Shown here: positions 32,499 through 36,159 of the stretch, piece by piece
Layout of the letters: each line of letters opens with the position of its first letter
Numbering within the stretch: position 1 is the first letter of the stretch
Assembly (NCBI GenBank): GCA_018240405.1
Contig: JAFEFW010000011.1
Location: forward strand, 1 to 36,159
Source: Pseudomonadota bacterium
Lineage (GTDB): Bacteria; Pseudomonadota; Alphaproteobacteria; Acetobacterales; Acetobacteraceae
Length of the DNA stretch: 36,159 nt
Direction of reading: 5' to 3'
Translations under genes and position numbers: made by a program
The notes under the pieces: model-generated
What the model was told of the DNA's origin: nothing
The model's database searches: none
Seen by the model: only the letters and a program-made list of their open reading frames with translations

Positions 32499-34544
32499 AT
32501 GGCAACCGGACACGCCGGTGTCCGTTCCGTGACCATGGCGCGTCCTCGTCTCGTCCGTCTGCTCGCCTGGATCGGCATCCCGATCGCGGTGATAGCTGTA
32601 GTGGCCCTCGTCTGGCGCTGGGACTGGCTAATTCCGATTGTCGAATCGAAGGCTTCCGCAAGTCTCGGTCGGCCGGTTTCGATCGGGCACCTGCATGTCG
32701 CCCTTGGTCGCACGATAACTGTGACCGCTGATGACGTGGTGGTCGGCAATCCGCCGGACTGGCCCGACCGGAACGCACCGCTAGCCGACGTGACCCGATT
32801 GACGGTCCAGGCTGACGCCTGGGGCTACATCACCGGCAAAGGCTTGAACCTGCCATTGATCGCGCTTGAGCATCCGGTGGTGGAGGCGGCGGAGACGCCG
32901 GATGGAAAATCCAATTTCAAGTTTTCCTCCGGAGGCGGCGGCGGTCCGACACCGAAGATTGGCCGCTTGGTCATTAACGACGGCGATGTCCATGTCGTTA
33001 TGCCAAGCCTGAAGGCCGACTTCAGGGGGCAGATCGCAACGCGTGACGCCGAAGGCAACGATGGCGGGCAAATCATCGCCAACGCCAAAGGCACATATGC
33101 AGGCCAGCCGATCGAGGCTCGCATGGTTGGCGGCGCCCTCCTGTCGCTGCGGGAGTCCGGTACGCCCTGGCCGATCGACCTCACGCTGGCGAACGGGCCA
33201 ACCCGCGTCAGCCTGAAAGGTACGTTGCAGGATCCCGTGGCACTGGCCGGCGCTGACCTGACGCTGAAAGCCAGCGGTCCAGACATGGGCCTGCTGGAAC
33301 CTCTTAGCGGCTTCCCAATCCCTAAGACACCGCCGTATCAGATCAGCACCAAAATCGACCTCGTTCGGATGGAACGTGTCCGGCTGACGGATTTCCACGG
33401 GCGGCTGGGCAGTTCCGACGTAAATGGCAGCGTGGAGGTAGACTTTGGCAACGGCGCCGGTGCGAAAGCGAGGCCGGTGGCGACGCTCGACCTACAATCG
33501 AAACGCGTAGACCTTGTGGACTTTGCCGGCTTTCTCGGCGGCACGCCGGTGCGAACGAACACCGCCGGCATTACCCCAGAGCAGCGTGAGGATGCACGTA
33601 AGGCCGAAGCGGACCCGAAGCTGCTCCCGGAAAAGCCGATCAAGGTGCCTCGCCTGACGTGGGCCGACGTGCATGTCAACTACCGGGGTGCGCACATCCT
33701 TGGCCGCAACGTGCCGCTTGACGATGTGGCTGTCCGCATGGACCTGGTTGACGGCACCATCAACGTTCATCCTGTCAGCTTCGGGGTCGGCAAGGGCAAA
33801 TTGCTGGCCAATGCCAATATCGTCCCGACCTCCAATACCCAGGTGCGGGCGAAGGCCGATATCCGGCTGGAGAATCTGGATGTATCGCGGCTGATGGCGG
33901 CGACCCATACGTTCCAGGGCAGCGGCACAATCAGCGGCGTTGGCGCGTTCGAAGGCGTCGGCAATTCGGTTGCCACCCTGGCCGGGAACGGCAATGGCGG
34001 GGTCAAGATGGCGATGTCCGGCGGCGATCTGTCAGCGCTGCTGGTCTACCTGTCCGGCCTCCAATTCGGCAACGCACTGCTGTCCGCATTGGGCATCCCG
34101 GACCGTACGCCGGTTGAATGCTTCATCGGCGACCTTGCACTGCAAAAAGGCGTGGTCGACCTGCAGGCCATGACGCTGCAGACCAAGGACTCAATCGTCA
34201 ATGTCGACGGCACGATTTCGCTGGCGAAAGAGACTCTTGACCTAGCGCTGAAGACCGACGCACGCCACTTCAGCGTGGGTTCGCTGCCGACCCGGATCAA
34301 TATCGGCGGGACGCTGAAGCACCCGAGAATCCTCCCTGGCGCCGAGGTTGCGGCGCGCGCTGGCGCGGCGGCTGGCTTGGGCGTGTTGTTTGCGCCACTC
34401 GCGCTGCTGCCGACCGTCCAGCTTGGTACCTCAGCCGACGAAGACGCGCGCTGTGGCGCGCTGCTTCGCCAGGCGCGGGCTGCGGCCGGTGGCAAGGCAT
34501 TGCCCGCCCCGCAGCGGCATGCGGAGGAGCGGCCTGCTCGGTAA
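32499..34544 (+). CDS. AsmA family envelope protein
   Basis: A 681-residue protein with an N-terminal membrane helix (LLAWIGIPIAVIAVVALVWRW) followed by a long periplasmic beta-rich region. GRPVSIGHLHVALGRTITVTADDV is the AsmA N-terminal signature; the C-terminal SIVNVDGTISLAKETLDLALKTD and INIGGTLKHPRI match the AsmA_2 domain. Such bridge-like proteins (AsmA, TamB, YhdP) are implicated in phospholipid transport to the outer membrane. The C-terminal part has LGVLFAPLALLPTV, typical of the YhjG-like subgroup. ATG 32499 and ATG 32535 are both possible; neither has a strong ribosome site. Confidence 0.9.
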   Translation: MATGHAGVRSVTMARPRLVRLLAWIGIPIAVIAVVALVWRWDWLIPIVESKASASLGRPVSIGHLHVALGRTITVTADDVVVGNPPDWPDRNAPLADVTRLTVQADAWGYITGKGLNLPLIALEHPVVEAAETPDGKSNFKFSSGGGGGPTPKIGRLVINDGDVHVVMPSLKADFRGQIATRDAEGNDGGQIIANAKGTYAGQPIEARMVGGALLSLRESGTPWPIDLTLANGPTRVSLKGTLQDPVALAGADLTLKASGPDMGLLEPLSGFPIPKTPPYQISTKIDLVRMERVRLTDFHGRLGSSDVNGSVEVDFGNGAGAKARPVATLDLQSKRVDLVDFAGFLGGTPVRTNTAGITPEQREDARKAEADPKLLPEKPIKVPRLTWADVHVNYRGAHILGRNVPLDDVAVRMDLVDGTINVHPVSFGVGKGKLLANANIVPTSNTQVRAKADIRLENLDVSRLMAATHTFQGSGTISGVGAFEGVGNSVATLAGNGNGGVKMAMSGGDLSALLVYLSGLQFGNALLSALGIPDRTPVECFIGDLALQKGVVDLQAMTLQTKDSIVNVDGTISLAKETLDLALKTDARHFSVGSLPTRINIGGTLKHPRILPGAEVAARAGAAAGLGVLFAPLALLPTVQLGTSADEDARCGALLRQARAAAGGKALPAPQRHAEERPAR

Positions 34545-34620
34545 GCGCGGCGCCGCTGGTTGCCTGATCGGACGCATCGTGGCTTCCTTCCTGCCGGGTA
34601 TCGCCCAAAGGAGGAAACGC

Positions 34621-34944
34621 ATGGCTTTCTATGAATTGCGCCAATACAAGGTCCACCCCGGCAAGATGGCCGAGTGGGTGGAGATCATGGAAAAGGAGAT
34701 CATTCCGTTCCAGATGTCCAAGGGGATGGTGATTACCGGCAGCTACCGCGGCGAGAAGGATGACACCGTCTATGTCTGGCTTCGCCGCTTCGAAAGCGAG
34801 GCGCAGCGTGAGCAGCTTTACAAGGACGTCTACGAGTCGGATCACTGGAAGACCAAGATCGCACCACGCGTGCCGGAATACCTCGACCGCTCTGCTATCG
34901 TGGTGACCCGCATCGTGCCGACGCCGAAATCGACGGCGCAGTAG
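34621..34944 (+). CDS. NIPSNAP family protein
   Basis: A 107-residue ferredoxin-like dimeric alpha/beta barrel protein. MAFYELRQYKVHPGKMAEWVEIMEKEI is the family opening and VYVWLRRFESEAQREQLYKDVYES the second conserved helix. Function is unknown in bacteria; some members are thought to be involved in small-molecule catabolism. AAAGGAGGAAA before ATG 34621 is a very strong ribosome site, which excludes the longer reading from 34348. It is a stand-alone gene, 76 nt after the AsmA gene. Confidence 0.93.
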   Translation: MAFYELRQYKVHPGKMAEWVEIMEKEIIPFQMSKGMVITGSYRGEKDDTVYVWLRRFESEAQREQLYKDVYESDHWKTKIAPRVPEYLDRSAIVVTRIVPTPKSTAQ

Positions 34945-35151
34945 GCCGCGCGCCAACGCCAAGCCGCCGCCAGACCGAACCTGTCCGGCGGCTGCTCTGG
35001 CCATGCGACTGTCTCACAAGCCGCGTGGCCGGCGGGTGATCGTCGCGGCCGTTGCAGTGGGACAGCGGCAAGACATGGGACGCGGGAGCCGATGCTTGAT
35101 CCTGATGTCGGACCCTGCGAAAACCCCGGCACTCACCCTCAGAGCATCGAC

Positions 35152-35373
35152 GTGGCAACCAACAAACCCCTTAGCGAAGGCCAGCGCGCCTACGAAGAGC
35201 GGCGCGCCGCCAAAGCAGGCATGAGCCTGGAGAAATGGCTTGCGGCCAAGGAAAAGGACCGCCAGGCGGAAGAAAAGGCCAAGCTGAAAGCCGAGGCAGC
35301 GGCCAAGCCGCCAAAGCCGCCAGGCTTCTTCGCCCGCCTGATCGAACGCGCGCACAAGCCCCTCGGCTCGTAG
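35152..35373 (+). CDS. small charged hypothetical protein
   Basis: A 73-residue protein. KPLSEGQRAYEERRAAKAGMSLEKWLAAKE looks like a conserved helical unit, followed by a Lys/Glu/Ala helix and a Pro-rich break (KPPKPPGFFARLIERAH). No membrane helix or catalytic motif is visible. GTG 35152 is preferred because the extra 20 residues from 35092 are Pro/Cys-rich and unlike the rest; the ribosome site is weak for both. I do not recognise a function. Confidence 0.6.
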   Translation: MATNKPLSEGQRAYEERRAAKAGMSLEKWLAAKEKDRQAEEKAKLKAEAAAKPPKPPGFFARLIERAHKPLGS

Positions 35374-35451
35374 GGCCAACCGCCATCCCCTGCTGCCCTT
35401 CGGCGTGGTAGTCGTGCCGCAAGCAAACCTACAGGCGGGGGAAAAACGGCG

Positions 35452-36159
35452 ATGACCTCAAACCACACGCGCATCGGCGCCATTGTGCGAGCCTGCCTGG
35501 GTGCGGCCTGTGCCAGCGCCGTGCTTGCCGGGCTGCTGGTTCCGTCGGCTGCCAGAGCCTGGGGCGATGACGGGCACCGGGTGGTCGCGCTGATCGCCTA
35601 TCGGCATCTGACGCCGGCAGTGCGGGCAAAGGTGGACGCCATCCTCCAAGCCGACGCCGATGCGCTGACCGCACCGGACATAGCCAGCCGGGCAACCTGG
35701 GCAGATGCATATCGCGACAGTGACAGGGCGACGACACGGGAGCGCTACCTACTGACCCGCGAATGGCATTTCGTTGATATCGAGCTTGATCATCCCGATC
35801 TCGCTGCCGCCTGTTTTGGGCATCCGCCGCCGGCGACACCGGCGAGCGCCGGGCCGGCTAAGGCCTGCGTCGTGGACCGCATCAACGCCTTTGCCCAGGA
35901 ACTTAAGCAGTTGCCGCAGAGCGACCCGGAACGGACCGTGGCGTTCCGCTTCCTGCTGCACCTGGTCGGCGACCTGCACCAGCCCTTGCACGCCGCGGAT
36001 CATGGGGACCAAGGCGGCAACAAGGTCATGGTGACGTCAGGCATTTCACCGCGCACTGAAACGCTGCACTCTTTCTGGGACCAACGGACAGTCGCCGCGC
36101 TTGGCAAGAACCCCGCCGCGATTGCGGCAGTGCTCGACAAGCGCTACGGCGCGCAATGC
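35452..36159 (+). CDS. S1/P1 nuclease, truncated by the window edge
   Basis: An open frame of 236 codons running to the last base without a stop. A Sec signal peptide spans about residues 1-36 (hydrophobic ASAVLAGLLVPSAARA then WG). Trp37 of the mature N-terminus is the first zinc ligand of the S1/P1 fold (AWGDDGHRVVALIA), and further zinc ligands appear in DAYRDSDRATTRE, WHFVDIE, HLVGDLHQPLHAADHGDQGGN and LHSFWDQ. The protein should be an extracellular or periplasmic zinc nuclease that hydrolyses single-stranded nucleic acids. Family members run to about 270-300 residues, so perhaps 30-60 are missing. GGGGGA lies about 10 nt upstream of ATG 35452. Confidence 0.92.
   Translation, partial: MTSNHTRIGAIVRACLGAACASAVLAGLLVPSAARAWGDDGHRVVALIAYRHLTPAVRAKVDAILQADADALTAPDIASRATWADAYRDSDRATTRERYLLTREWHFVDIELDHPDLAAACFGHPPPATPASAGPAKACVVDRINAFAQELKQLPQSDPERTVAFRFLLHLVGDLHQPLHAADHGDQGGNKVMVTSGISPRTETLHSFWDQRTVAALGKNPAAIAAVLDKRYGAQC

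Overview
The window looks like a chromosome segment of a high-GC alphaproteobacterium. FlbT and FlaF, which are essentially alphaproteobacterial, support this, as do the sigma-54 flagellar promoters. The mix of genes (rubrerythrin/Fe-S/DUF3501 trio, beta-roll secreted protein, SPINDLY-type glycosyltransferase) suggests Rhodospirillales, perhaps Acetobacteraceae; that placement is inference. I saw no rRNA, tRNA, CRISPR array or intact insertion sequence.

Region 1 (1-6.4 kb) holds accessory metabolism and envelope genes: a DUF1640-like coiled-coil protein, a class II aldolase plus zinc alcohol dehydrogenase operon, a cytosolic winged-helix/TPR regulator, a GFA-family zinc protein, and a minus-strand group of small membrane proteins that includes an easily missed 27-residue peptide ORF translationally coupled to its neighbour. 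Region 2 (6.4-12.1 kb) holds an orphan ORF, then rubrerythrin, a heterodisulfide-reductase-like Fe-S protein and DUF3501, probably one redox or peroxide-defence unit, followed by an old-yellow-enzyme family oxidoreductase. Region 3 (12.4-18.8 kb) holds a CBS-BON protein, a mercaptopyruvate sulfurtransferase next to a cystathionine beta-lyase, a secreted beta-roll protein closed by a textbook terminator, and FAH-family hydrolase plus exonuclease III.

Region 4 (18.8-31.8 kb) is a flagellar locus. Reading leftward are flgE, flgK, flgL, flagellin, flbT, flaF, a DUF1217 protein, a TPR methyltransferase and a TPR GT41 (OGT/SPINDLY-like) transferase. Reading rightward are fliK and flgD. The divergent flgE/fliK gap carries two facing sigma-54 promoter matches and two tandem GGCA-N5-TGCC inverted repeats that look like enhancer sites for a FlbD-type activator. 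The two TPR enzymes at the distal end of the operon are a good candidate for a flagellin-modification module, the most interesting hypothesis in the window.

Region 5 (31.8-36.2 kb) holds a UPF0149 protein, an AsmA-family envelope protein, a NIPSNAP protein, a small charged protein and the start of an S1/P1 nuclease that runs off the window edge.
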